A DNA stretch of 64,000 nucleotides from Synechococcus sp. CBW1108 (lineage in GTDB: Bacteria > Cyanobacteriota > Cyanobacteriia > PCC-6307 > Cyanobiaceae), in NCBI RefSeq assembly GCF_015840335.1, contig NZ_CP060395.1, forward strand, positions 2,827,277 through 2,891,276, in the 5' to 3' direction. The notes under the pieces are model-generated. The model saw only the letters and a list, made by a program, of their open reading frames with translations, was not told the origin of the DNA and did not search any database. Below are positions 53,512-61,397 of this stretch, in pieces. Each line of letters starts with the position of its first letter. Position 1 is the stretch's first letter. The position numbers and the translations under genes were made by a program.

Positions 53512-55096
53512 GCCGGGTCCAGCTGATCAGAAGCTAACCACTCACCCTGCAGCAGGGGATCTGATGATCCGGCAACTGCTGCGTCCGGAGGCCTATGGAC
53601 ACCCGGTTGCTGCTGGAGGCCCCCAGCTGCTTGAAACCCACCTCTCCTGGGTGCTGCTGAGCGGACCCTATGCCTACAAGCTCAAAAAGCCGGTGGCCTT
53701 CGGCTTTGTTGATTTCTCCACCGCTGAACTGCGCGAGGAGGCCTGCAGGGACGAGCTGCGCCTCAACCGCCGCCTTTCCCCGGAGCGCTACCTGGATGTG
53801 GTGCCGGTCTATGGCCCCCTGGAAGCGGCCAGTTTCATCCCGCCTGCCACCGCCACCGCAAGTGCCAAAGCCCCGACGGCGGTATTGGCCTGGGCGGTGC
53901 GGATGGTGCAGTTCGATCAAGAGCAACTGCTGCCGGCCGCCCTTGCCGCAGGCCAGGTGGGGGAAGGGGCGATCAGGGAGCTGGCTGAACGCTTGGCCCG
54001 TTTCCATCGGGACGCCGCAACCGCCGGCCCGGAGACACCTTGGGGCCAGAGCGAGGCAGTGCTGCAACCGGTGCTCGACAACCTCACCGCCCTGGCGGAT
54101 TGCCCCGGGGCCCAGGCCCATCTGGGCCCTTTGACAGCCTGGGTGAGGCACCAGGAAGGGGCCCTGCAGCCCTGGTTTAGCCAGCGGCAACGGGGGGGCC
54201 ATATCCGTGAGTGCCACGGTGATCTGCACCTGGGCAACATGCTGCTGGGCGCTTCCGGCATCGAGGTGTTCGACGCCCTCGAATTCAGCGAGACCCTGCG
54301 CTGGATCGATCCGATCAGTGAGCTGGCCTTCCTGGTGATGGATCTGGCGGTGAGGGGCCGGGCAGATCTCGGCACGCTGCTGCTCAACAGTTGGGTGGAG
54401 GCCAGCGGAGATGGGGAGGGCCTGCGCGGCTTGGCCTGGTACAGCGTCTATCGAGCCCTGGTGCGCGCCAAGGTGAGCTGGCTGCGGCTGAAGCAAAGCG
54501 GCCTGGCAGTAGCCGAGAGCAGCCGCATCCAGACCGAGCTGGCCAGCTATCTGGGCCTGGCCATGGATTGGGTCCAACGCCAGAGCCAGCCCCTGGTGCT
54601 GATGCACGGTCTGGCAGGCAGTGGCAAGTCGACCGTGGCGGTGGCACTCAGCCAGCAGCTCGGGGCCGTGGTATTTCGCTCCGACGTGGAGAGGAAACGG
54701 CTGTTCGGGCTCTGGGGCGTCAGGCCCACCCGGCAACTGGAGGGGGAGCTCTACGGCCCAGCAGCCAGCAAGCATCTCTACGGAACCACCCTGCCGGCCC
54801 TGGTGGAGGCGGCGAGCGCCGGGGGCCTGGCCGTGATTGTGGATGCCTGCTTCCTCAGGCGCAGCGAGCGCCAGCGCATGGTCGCCCTTGCCGCAAAGCT
54901 CGGCATCCAGGTTCAGATCGTGGTTTGTACGGCGCCGGAGCCGGTGCTGCGCCAAAGACTGCTCGAGCGAGCCACCGCCGGCAGCGATCCCTCCGATGCC
55001 ACCGTTGAAGTGCTGCAGAGCCAACACCAGTGGCTTGAGCCCCTCGACCCGGATGAAAAGAGCCTGGTGATGGCTGCTCCTGGAGCCGCCAACTAG
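53504..55096 (+). CDS. Aminoglycoside-phosphotransferase-like plus P-loop kinase fusion
   Basis: The N-terminal two thirds form an APH-like kinase fold: YAYKLKKPVAFGFVDFSTAE (ATP-binding Lys), catalytic HIRECHGDLHLGNMLLGASG and FDALEFSETLRWIDPISELA (metal-binding Asp). From about residue 365 a separate P-loop domain has LVLMHGLAGSGKSTVAVALS (Walker A), FRSDVERKRLFG and VDACFLRRSERQRM. This is the widespread AAA-family/APH bifunctional protein of unknown substrate. ATG 53504 overlaps the previous gene by 8 bp; ATG 53564 is the alternative start. It is followed 10 bp later by the dioxygenase gene. Confidence 0.85.
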   Translation: MIEPGPADQKLTTHPAAGDLMIRQLLRPEAYGHPVAAGGPQLLETHLSWVLLSGPYAYKLKKPVAFGFVDFSTAELREEACRDELRLNRRLSPERYLDVVPVYGPLEAASFIPPATATASAKAPTAVLAWAVRMVQFDQEQLLPAALAAGQVGEGAIRELAERLARFHRDAATAGPETPWGQSEAVLQPVLDNLTALADCPGAQAHLGPLTAWVRHQEGALQPWFSQRQRGGHIRECHGDLHLGNMLLGASGIEVFDALEFSETLRWIDPISELAFLVMDLAVRGRADLGTLLLNSWVEASGDGEGLRGLAWYSVYRALVRAKVSWLRLKQSGLAVAESSRIQTELASYLGLAMDWVQRQSQPLVLMHGLAGSGKSTVAVALSQQLGAVVFRSDVERKRLFGLWGVRPTRQLEGELYGPAASKHLYGTTLPALVEAASAGGLAVIVDACFLRRSERQRMVALAAKLGIQVQIVVCTAPEPVLRQRLLERATAGSDPSDATVEVLQSQHQWLEPLDPDEKSLVMAAPGAAN

Positions 55097-55106
55097 GCTC
55101 GCTTTG

Positions 55107-56060
55107 ATGGGTCAGGCGATTCGCGACGTTGATCTGCTGGCCTTTGAGCGGGGCAGCCACCAGGCCCGGGCCGCGGTGGTGGATGGGGTAAGACGCAGCC
55201 TGGAAACGGGCTTTGTGTACACCAGCAGCGATCTCTCGCCCGACCTGCTGGACACGGCCTATGGCCTGCTGGCTGAATTCTTCGCCCTCGCCCCAGAGAG
55301 CAAGCAGGGCTGCGTGGCACCCGGCAGCGGCGGCCAAACGGGCTACACCGGCCTGCTGGTGGAAACGGCCGCCGGCAGCAGCCAGGCCGATTGGAAGGAA
55401 ATGCTCAATTGGGGCCTGCCCCTGCCGGCCAATCACCCCTTGCGGCGCAGATACCCCCTGCTCTACCCCGAGCAGGTGCTGCCTGAGCATTTGGTGCCGG
55501 GGATCAGCGCCGTTCTCGAAACCTTTCACAACGCCATTGCCGATCTACAGCGCCGTTTCCTGCGGATCATTGCCCTGGGTCTGGGCTGCGCCGAATCCTT
55601 CTTTGACGAGATGACCAGCGATGCACCCACCCTCACCCGGGCGATCCGCTACCCACCCATGGCCGAGGCGCCGGATGGTGGCCACATTTGGGCTGAAGCC
55701 CACGGCGACATCAACCTGATCACGGCCCTGCCCCGGGCCAGTGGGCCGGGCCTGCAGGTGCAGGTGGAAGGCAAATGGCTAGATGCCCAGCCGCCGGAGG
55801 GGCGGGTGATCCTCAACACCGGCATCATGCTGGAGCGCCTCAGCAATGGCCTGATCCCGGTGGGCTGGCACCGGGTGGTGGCACCGGCGGGCAGCCAGCA
55901 GGAGCGCCTGAGCGTGGTGCAGTTCTGCCATGCCCGGCCCTGGACAAGCCTGGCCCCCCTGGCAAGCTGCTGCACCCCCGACAACCCCCAGCGCTATTGC
56001 GGCATCAGCGCCGCCGCCGCGCTCGAAGACGTGCTTTACCAGATCAAGTTGCTGGGCTGA
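55107..56060 (+). CDS. Isopenicillin-N-synthase-like 2OG/Fe(II) dioxygenase
   Basis: The 317-residue protein has the DIOX_N-type start IRDVDLLAFERGSHQARAAV and the jelly-roll core with the iron ligands in WAEAHGDINLITALPRASGP (His-x-Asp) and VGWHRVVAP (distal His). RLSVVQFCHARP gives the RxS co-substrate motif. It ends near QIKLLG. The substrate is not known. Close linkage to the phosphotransferase-kinase fusion suggests a shared pathway, which is inference. Confidence 0.85.
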   Translation: MGQAIRDVDLLAFERGSHQARAAVVDGVRRSLETGFVYTSSDLSPDLLDTAYGLLAEFFALAPESKQGCVAPGSGGQTGYTGLLVETAAGSSQADWKEMLNWGLPLPANHPLRRRYPLLYPEQVLPEHLVPGISAVLETFHNAIADLQRRFLRIIALGLGCAESFFDEMTSDAPTLTRAIRYPPMAEAPDGGHIWAEAHGDINLITALPRASGPGLQVQVEGKWLDAQPPEGRVILNTGIMLERLSNGLIPVGWHRVVAPAGSQQERLSVVQFCHARPWTSLAPLASCCTPDNPQRYCGISAAAALEDVLYQIKLLG

Positions 56061-56072
56061 GGAAGCAACAGA

Positions 56073-56357
56073 TCAGCGGTAGACCTCCCGCCGATGGCCA
56101 ATTCGGACCACCTGCACCACAAGTACCCGATCAAACACCTCATAAACGATCCGGTAGTCCCCCACACGCACCCTGTAGACCCCGGTTTCTCCCTGAAGAG
56201 CAACGCAGTTGGGAGGTCGGGGATTCTCGGCCAGCAGATCAATGGCTGCGCGCATGCGTTGCTGATCGCGCCGTTGCAAGTCCGCCAGGGAGCGCACAGC
56301 ACGGCGAGACAGGAGGACCCCATAGCGCCGAAGTGGCTGATCAGAACCCGGGTTCAA
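56073..56357 (-). CDS. RelE/ParE-family toxin
   Basis: The 94-residue protein has the RelE fold: YGVLLSRRAVRSLADLQRRD, LAENPRPPNCVALQGETGVY, RVRVGDYRIVYEVFDRVLVV and VVRIGHRREVYR. The G.YR.R.GDYR.IY and H R...VYR motifs include the residues used for ribosome-dependent mRNA cleavage. The start overlaps the antitoxin stop by 4 bp. Intact. Confidence 0.88.
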   Translation of the reverse strand: MNPGSDQPLRRYGVLLSRRAVRSLADLQRRDQQRMRAAIDLLAENPRPPNCVALQGETGVYRVRVGDYRIVYEVFDRVLVVQVVRIGHRREVYR

Positions 56358-56605
56358 ACCAGGCCAAGGTCAACCTTGACCTGCTCCCACGGCACGCTGT
56401 CATCGTCTGCGCGCGCCTGGGCCAGGGCTGCGCGGTCGCTGGCCTCATCAGCTGCCGCCACAAGACGCTCAAACGCCGCATGCTCCAGCAACACCGCCAC
56501 CGGCCGGCCGTGTCGGGTGAGCACGATGGGCTCCCCGCTGCGCTGCGTGGATTCGATGACCTCCGCGAGGTTCTCACGGGCCTGGCTCACAGCGATTTCT
56601 CCCAT
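56354..56605 (-). CDS. Phd/YefM-family antitoxin
   Basis: From ATG 56605 the 83-residue protein reads MGEIAVSQARENLAEVIEST followed by EPIVLTRHGRPVAVLLEHAA, the classical Phd/YefM DNA-binding domain, and an acidic C-terminal tail (DDDSVPWEQVKVDLGLV) that would bind the toxin. An upstream in-frame ATG at 56635 exists but lies before the domain. Confidence 0.88.
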   Translation of the reverse strand: MGEIAVSQARENLAEVIESTQRSGEPIVLTRHGRPVAVLLEHAAFERLVAAADEASDRAALAQARADDDSVPWEQVKVDLGLV

Positions 56606-56797
56606 GGCTGCCCAGCTCCTGTACAAATCGTACATCCATGCGCCGGGGAGCCTGACGGACCTCCAGCTCCCTACGCCACCTCCGTTTGATAACGGCAGCC
56701 GGCCTGCGCTCGGACCACGACTGCGCCGGCGCCCTGCACCATGCGAGTTGCCGCTCCTGTGAAGTGATCGCCGCCCTCGGAGGCGTGCTCTAGCAAA

Positions 56798-57466
56798 TCA
56801 CCGGGGCCACTGGGTGTGGCTTGCCAGGGCCAAGAGAAGAGGATTGGAGTTGGCGCCCCCAGCCAGCGTCTGGAGGGAGTTTGTGGTGACGAGCAGGCAG
56901 GAGTAGGAGGGCCTGGGGAGAGGGGGTAGGCGGCCCCGCAGCAGGGTTCGCAAAAAATCTAGGTTCGGGGCCCCGCTGGTGCCGCCGAGCCCGGCAGCCG
57001 TGTAGGCGAAGGCGCCGGTGCGGGTCAGACAGGTTTGATAACTGGTTTGGCCCTGAATGCGGCCCCTGGCAATCTGCTGCTTGGCTTGGGAGAGGGTCTG
57101 AAGCTGTGCCTGCTGTAGATGGAGTGCGGGGATGGTTGTGGTGATGGCTGCTGGATCCAGGGCAGCCTCCTGCCAAGAGGCAAGTGGTGTGAGAAGCAAC
57201 CAATCCCTTCCATGGGTAAAGCGTTTACTCGGGCCGATGGCAACATTGCGCTGCAGCAAGCTGGTGTGCTTGGTGGCGGGTCCAAGCGAGGCGGCAGCGG
57301 CTTGCCAGGGCTGTGGCAGGAGCGCAGAAGCGGGAGGCAGAGGAAGGGGCGGTGACTGGGGAAAAACCACCAGGTGAAGGGTGGCGAGGCCGACACCTGC
57401 AGCTAGGGCTGCCAACCAGAACCGCTGCTGAGCGCGCTCTAGCTGGGCAGGGTTGCTATTGCTCAT
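56798..57466 (-). CDS. Cyanoexosortase-associated protein (EpsI-like context)
   Basis: The 222-residue product has one N-terminal membrane helix (FWLAALAAGVGLATLHLVVF) and a soluble extracytoplasmic region with DWLLLTPLASWQEAALDPAA and CLTRTGAFAYTAAGL. The gene overlaps the exosortase stop by 4 bp. Such short membrane-anchored proteins directly downstream of cyanobacterial exosortases are described as cyanoexosortase system-associated proteins. The sequence is weakly conserved, so the call depends mostly on position. Confidence 0.65.
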   Translation of the reverse strand: MSNSNPAQLERAQQRFWLAALAAGVGLATLHLVVFPQSPPLPLPPASALLPQPWQAAAASLGPATKHTSLLQRNVAIGPSKRFTHGRDWLLLTPLASWQEAALDPAAITTTIPALHLQQAQLQTLSQAKQQIARGRIQGQTSYQTCLTRTGAFAYTAAGLGGTSGAPNLDFLRTLLRGRLPPLPRPSYSCLLVTTNSLQTLAGGANSNPLLLALASHTQWPR

Positions 57467-58317
57467 GCGGTTAACTCTTGATCGAGCAACCTGTAAAAAA
57501 TCCAGCCGGCAACGGTGGCAGCAATCAGGGAGAAGATAAGGCCACCGTGGCCATGGAAGAAATCAAAAGCTGCCATGCCGCTGCGATCTTCCCAGGTGGT
57601 GAAGTAGGCCAGAAGGGCAATGCGAACTGTATTGATTGCATAGGCAGAAACTATGGCGCCGCCGAATGCTGCAAGGATGTGTCCGCGCTGCTTCAGCGGA
57701 AAAATGAGCTGGAAGATAACTACCATGCCGATCGAAAAGATCAGCTGTTCGTTGCCATTGCAATTTGTCTGAACTATTACCCCGGCAGAGCCAATCGAGA
57801 TCTCCTTGCCACTGAGGCCCGCCTGAAAGCCGAGCCCGTAGAGAAAGGCCCAGGTGAGCAGGGCTGTGAGCCGATTTTGGATGGGGGATGACAACACCGC
57901 AAATGCACCACCAATAGAAAGCAGCATTGAAATGAGAAGGGGGGCCGCAAAGAGATGCCATTGCTGGAGTGGCCGACTGAGCAGGGCCAGGGCGCAGATA
58001 GATCCAGGTAAGAGCAAATACTTGATATAACCAGCCTGGAAGCTGATCAGTGCTGGCGATAGAGTTAAAAGCAGGGCGATTAAGATTGCTCCAGCAAAGA
58101 AGCTGAAACGGCTTGGTTTTGGCCAGAGATTGGCCAATTTATCCTCTATGGAGATGGCGATACCAAGCCAAAGCAACAGCTGAAAGATCTGCAGACTAAG
58201 GTCTATCTCGCTGAGCCAAAGCATGCTGGTATTCCAGCAGAACATCAAAGCGGCCAGTAGAAGAAAAAGGGTCCTTCGATTGCATAGCCTAGATACCCAA
58301 TGCTGCAGCTCAAACAT
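57463..58317 (-). CDS. Cyanoexosortase (exosortase/archaeosortase family)
   Basis: The 284-residue protein has about eight hydrophobic helices. The catalytic Cys lies in IVQTNCNGNEQLIFS, the Arg in AYAINTVRIALLAYF and the His in FDFFHGHGGLIFSLIA, matching the Cys-Arg-His triad of exosortases. These transpeptidases cut PEP-CTERM-type signals from secreted proteins and attach the proteins to a carrier. No PEP-CTERM protein is visible in the window, so the substrates must be encoded elsewhere. The neighbours downstream and upstream (associated protein, HpsJ-like) support the cyanobacterial subtype. Confidence 0.85.
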   Translation of the reverse strand: MFELQHWVSRLCNRRTLFLLLAALMFCWNTSMLWLSEIDLSLQIFQLLLWLGIAISIEDKLANLWPKPSRFSFFAGAILIALLLTLSPALISFQAGYIKYLLLPGSICALALLSRPLQQWHLFAAPLLISMLLSIGGAFAVLSSPIQNRLTALLTWAFLYGLGFQAGLSGKEISIGSAGVIVQTNCNGNEQLIFSIGMVVIFQLIFPLKQRGHILAAFGGAIVSAYAINTVRIALLAYFTTWEDRSGMAAFDFFHGHGGLIFSLIAATVAGWIFYRLLDQELTA

Positions 58318-58346
58318 GGCAGTTGGCGCGCGGGATCAACATATAA

Positions 58347-59057
58347 CTAGAGCTTGTGAAGGCCATAAAATCCCCAGGCGTAGGCAATTGCCATCAAGCA
58401 GATGCGGAGGGCATTGCGGCCGAGGTTCCAGGCAGCAGCAGAAGTTTGACGGTTTAGATCAACACGAAACTGGGCACTGCGTGCTTCCACCGAGGACAGC
58501 AGCTCCTTTCGTCTGGCCGGCGCATCTAGCTCAGGCTTGAAGAAAGCAGGAGGCAAGCTAGCTTGCGACTTCGTCCATTCGGCTTCAATTACCGCATCGG
58601 GGGCACTTTTTATTCTTGTTTCGACTGCCTTTATTTGCTCCTGGGCCTGGCTACTGGTTGCTGCGCCCTTGGCGGTAATCAGCTCCATGCCCTTGGCAAA
58701 GAGAATGGCCTGCCAGCCAGCCAGCAGCAGCAAGCTGATGGTGCCGGCCAGGGCCAGACGGCGAATCCCCAGCTCTGATTTCTTAAGAGCGATCAACCGT
58801 TGACCCTTAGGGTTGGGAGCCTCCTGGCTATGGACCTGAAGCTGCAGGTAGCCTGACACTCGCAACAGGGCCACTCCAACGAGTGCCAGGCTGGCAGAGC
58901 TGACAATGGTGTTGGATATGCCAAGACCCCAATCCGGTGAGCCTAGATTGAGGGGAAGTAAGTTGAAAACAACGGCAAAAACAAATACAGCAAATAACAC
59001 CCTGCCGATGCGCCGGATCAGCCTGATCCCACCGAGGGGCAATCGATTTTTGCTCAC
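58347..59057 (-). CDS. HpsJ-like membrane protein
   Basis: The 236-residue protein has paired N-terminal helices (RIGRVLFAVFVFAVVFNLLP and IVSSASLALVGVALLRVSGY), a helix ALAGTISLLLLAGWQAILFA, a long polar helical region (QEQIKAVETRIKSAPDAVIE) and a C-terminal helix. This is the layout of HpsJ-like proteins, known from hormogonium polysaccharide secretion and repeatedly found next to cyanoexosortases. It starts the three-gene minus-strand run HpsJ-like, exosortase, associated protein. Confidence 0.7.
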   Translation of the reverse strand: MSKNRLPLGGIRLIRRIGRVLFAVFVFAVVFNLLPLNLGSPDWGLGISNTIVSSASLALVGVALLRVSGYLQLQVHSQEAPNPKGQRLIALKKSELGIRRLALAGTISLLLLAGWQAILFAKGMELITAKGAATSSQAQEQIKAVETRIKSAPDAVIEAEWTKSQASLPPAFFKPELDAPARRKELLSSVEARSAQFRVDLNRQTSAAAWNLGRNALRICLMAIAYAWGFYGLHKL

Positions 59058-59207
59058 GATAAGAGCCCAAAGGCAAAGGCAAGAGGCAGACTATCTGAGC
59101 TGAAGTGCAAAGCAGTTAACTAACATGCAGACCAACTCTAAGCTGGAGGGAGAAGAATTTTCTATATTATATGTAAAAAATTAACAAGTCTTAGCTAATA
59201 CGCGGAT

Positions 59208-59393
59208 TCACAGGGCTGCTCTAGCGATGCCCATAGCTTGGGCGCCGTAGTGGCGGGTCATGTCTGCCTGGAGGTGCCAGGCGGAAAGAAGGGTCTTGGC
59301 GACGCGGCGCAGTTCGGCCACGTCATCGCAGGAATCGATCGCCCTTGAGTGGGATTCCAGGCTGAACTGACGGCTAAGGGTGAGGTCGGCCAC
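59208..59393 (-). CDS. Small conserved-looking cyanobacterial protein, 61 aa
   Basis: The product MADLTLSRQFSLESHSRAID then DVAELRRVAKTLLSAWHLQA is short, helical and has a well-balanced composition. I recall similar short proteins in picocyanobacteria but cannot name a family with a defined function. The preceding 100 bp are AT-rich and probably contain the HpsJ-like promoter region on the other side. Confidence 0.6.
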   Translation of the reverse strand: MADLTLSRQFSLESHSRAIDSCDDVAELRRVAKTLLSAWHLQADMTRHYGAQAMGIARAAL

Positions 59394-59495
59394 AGGTAAT
59401 CATGAGAAGCAATAAAACTTTACGCAATCAGGCGGGGGTCTGGCGGGCGGGTTGCCGAACCGGGGCGCCAGACTGAAAAACCCATCCCCCCAGCC

Positions 59496-59792
59496 ATGAC
59501 AACTACCCGTGAGCAGATCCTTGCCGCTTCAGCCGGTTGGGTAGCGGTGGTGCTGAACCTGGTGCCTGGCCTGGGCAGCGGCTATCTCTATCAACGGCGC
59601 TGGAGGGCTTACTGGATCACCTCAGCCCTTGCTACTTCCTGGTTTGTGGCCGGAGCAGTGTTGGGCCAGCAAGCGGAAGCAGCCGCAGAAGCTCAGAACC
59701 AGCTTGTGGGCCTGGCCGGTCTGCTGGCGCTGGCAGCGGTGACGGCCACCGAGGCAGGCCTGGCGGTGAAAAAGGCGCGCCAGGCCAGTTGA
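59496..59792 (+). CDS. Small membrane protein with three helices
   Basis: The 98-residue protein starts MTTTREQILAASAGWVAVVL and contains PGLGSGYLYQRRWRAYWITS, a TM2-type pattern (PG.G..Y..RW..Y), followed by two hydrophobic helices (ATSWFVAGAVLGQQA and LVGLAGLLALAAVTATEAGL). The function is unknown. Confidence 0.65.
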   Translation: MTTTREQILAASAGWVAVVLNLVPGLGSGYLYQRRWRAYWITSALATSWFVAGAVLGQQAEAAAEAQNQLVGLAGLLALAAVTATEAGLAVKKARQAS

Positions 59793-59804
59793 TCTGGTGA
59801 GGTC

Positions 59805-60404
59805 TTAGCGCTTTGGCTTGGTGTCGTACTCAACAATGTAGGCAACGGGACGCTTGGCCCGAACCTTAGTTAGACGCAAGGAGTCATTTGGCAGATCATT
59901 CCAGGTGGCTTCAACGTTCGAGCCTTGGACGATGAAATACTGCCCATAATCTTCAATCTCCTCGAGATTGTTGGGTTTACCCGGGGCCCAGTTGCTGTAG
60001 GAAAAGGGCTCACCACTCACCCAACCCCAACCGCCACCGGGCTCCTAGATCTGGTGGCGCACTTGTACGAGGCCGATCCAGGGGCCCACCGCGTCCGTTT
60101 TGCCAGCGTGGCTCGAAGTCGTCCAGAAGTTGGGCCTGCCTGAAATTAATGACCACACAAACAGGTTTTCAGGCCTGGAGGTGAGAGTGGCCAAATAACC
60201 GCCCTTGGCTTGGGCAGCAAGCCGAGCATCTATCCAGGTGATTCCCTCTGGAGCCACGACCACCTCGTAGTAATGGCCATTGGTTTTCCACTGCACTAAA
60301 TCCGCCAGGGCAGGGGCCGTGGCTATCAGGTTGACAATGGCGCCGGCACAAATCGCAAAACCGAGACCCAGCCAACGTGAAATCCGTTTTGGTTGCCGTT
60401 TCAA
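59805..60404 (-). pseudogene. Secreted C-type-lectin-like protein with in-frame TAG
   Basis: From TTG 60404 a signal peptide (KRQPKRISRWLGLGFAICAG, ending APALA-D) precedes a lectin-like domain: GHYYEVVVAPEGITWIDARL, AAQAKGGYLATLTSRPENLF and AVGPWIGLVQV. TAG at 60045-60047 interrupts the frame, which then continues without shift into EPGGGWGWVSGEPFSYSNWA, NNLEEIEDYGQYFIVQGSNV and ATWNDLP, the calcium/sugar-binding half of the C-type lectin fold, ending at 59805. With the TAG read as an amino acid the protein has 199 residues. It lies close to the exosortase locus but has no PEP-CTERM tail. Confidence 0.75.
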
Positions 60405-60557
60405 AAGGGGATCCCACCAGAAAGGCTCATTAAAACCCAGGATTGAGCTGATGTCTGAGGGGAGTTTCGTCTGCTGTCGCTGACAGATGCTGCAAATCTG
60501 CCCGCACCTAGAGAGAGTGCAGGTTTGCGGGGCAATTGCCTGCTTTGAGATCCCACC

Positions 60558-60833
60558 ATGCCTAAGAGACCCTTCAACAGCCACCTGCTGGGGAAGCCTG
60601 AGCAAGGCTTGGTATTTGGTGAGCAGCAAGACTGCCAGCCGGCGGACAGGCACTACCGCCAACTTGAGCAGAAGTACCACCACTCACCCCAATACGCTGC
60701 CATGGTACAGCGATACGCAGTTTTGAGGCACTCAATCGAAATTTGCCAACAACCCGAACTGGTGGGATCCAAGCCCGACCCTTCTACGAGCGCTCAGGAG
60801 GTCAGCGGGGTCAACTGGGCTTGTCAGCTTTGA
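60558..60833 (+). CDS. Hypothetical small protein, 91 aa
   Basis: The frame MPKRPFNSHLLGKPEQGLVF then HYRQLEQKYHHSPQYAAMVQ has ordinary soluble-protein composition and no low-complexity bias, so it may be real. It overlaps the 3' end of the minus-strand membrane protein by 23 bp. I do not recognise the family. Confidence 0.4.
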   Translation: MPKRPFNSHLLGKPEQGLVFGEQQDCQPADRHYRQLEQKYHHSPQYAAMVQRYAVLRHSIEICQQPELVGSKPDPSTSAQEVSGVNWACQL

Positions 60834-61032
60834 TCCAGAGCTGGAAAAGGCGAAGACCTCCAGCGCCCCAGAGTAAGGTCCAAATCACAAAAGTCATTGC
60901 GGTTCCAAGCTGGCCATCCTCGAGGGTATAGAGGCCAGCCCGGATAAAACCAGCATCAATTAGGGAGCCAAGGATTCCCCAACCGAGCACCCAGGTAATC
61001 AAAAAACCGATTGCTTGAAGATTACCCGTCAT
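60811..61032 (-). CDS. Small membrane protein in HLIP operon
   Basis: The 73-residue protein MTGNLQAIGFLITWVLGWGI contains two predicted helices (second: GTAMTFVIWTLLWGAGGLRL). It is the third gene of the minus-strand HLIP operon, 17 bp after the preceding small protein. Function is unknown. Co-location suggests a thylakoid role. Confidence 0.65.
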   Translation of the reverse strand: MTGNLQAIGFLITWVLGWGILGSLIDAGFIRAGLYTLEDGQLGTAMTFVIWTLLWGAGGLRLFQLWIKADKPS

Positions 61033-61049
61033 CGATTAAGGGGAAGCGG

Positions 61050-61169
61050 TTATCGGTTGCTTGGTGAGGAGAGATCAGTCGGACGACTGAAGACGTAGGC
61101 AGTCATGCCGGTTAGCAGCACAACAAGACCAATCACGGCCGAAATGGCAAGGGTGTAGTCGGTACCCAT
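61050..61169 (-). CDS. Single-helix protein following HLIP, 39 aa
   Basis: ATG 61169 begins MGTDYTLAISAVIGLVVLLT, a single membrane helix ending in FSRPTDLSSPSNR. The start is 3 nt after the HLIP stop (TGATCCATG), so translation is coupled. A counterpart lies after the HLIP at 18505-18648. It is not PsbN or another photosystem small subunit that I can recognise. Confidence 0.65.
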   Translation of the reverse strand: MGTDYTLAISAVIGLVVLLTGMTAYVFSRPTDLSSPSNR

Positions 61170-61172
61170 GGA

Positions 61173-61316
61173 TCAACCGAGGCCAATTTGGGAGAGGATG
61201 CCCTGGCCGGTCAGCAACTCGGTACCAAGCCCGATCACAAAGCCGAGCATGGCCAAGCGGCCATTCCAGGTTTCAGCGAAGGCGACAAAACCGAAGCGGG
61301 GTGTAGTTTCAGCCAT
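61173..61316 (-). CDS. High-light-inducible protein (HLIP/Scp), 47 aa
   Basis: MAETTPRFGFVAFAETWNGR begins a single-helix CAB-like protein with chlorophyll-binding Glu, Asn and Arg, ending LSQIGLG. It differs from the HLIP at 18505-18648 only in the first few residues, but has many synonymous differences, so the duplication is old or the protein is under strong constraint. It is the first gene of a three-gene minus-strand operon. Confidence 0.92.
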   Translation of the reverse strand: MAETTPRFGFVAFAETWNGRLAMLGFVIGLGTELLTGQGILSQIGLG

Positions 61317-61397
61317 GGGTGTTGCGGTTTGTTTCAAATACAATAACACATTGTGAAGAGCTCCTTGCTGCTCCGCTCGCCTGGGCGCCGGGCCAAA

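Noticed and set aside
29631-60404. Genome-wide recoding of TAG to an amino acid
   Set aside because: Several genes in the window end normally at TAG with a proper C terminus (fibrillin, the phosphotransferase-kinase fusion, istB, the rhodanese at 42243, the small protein ending at 29148).
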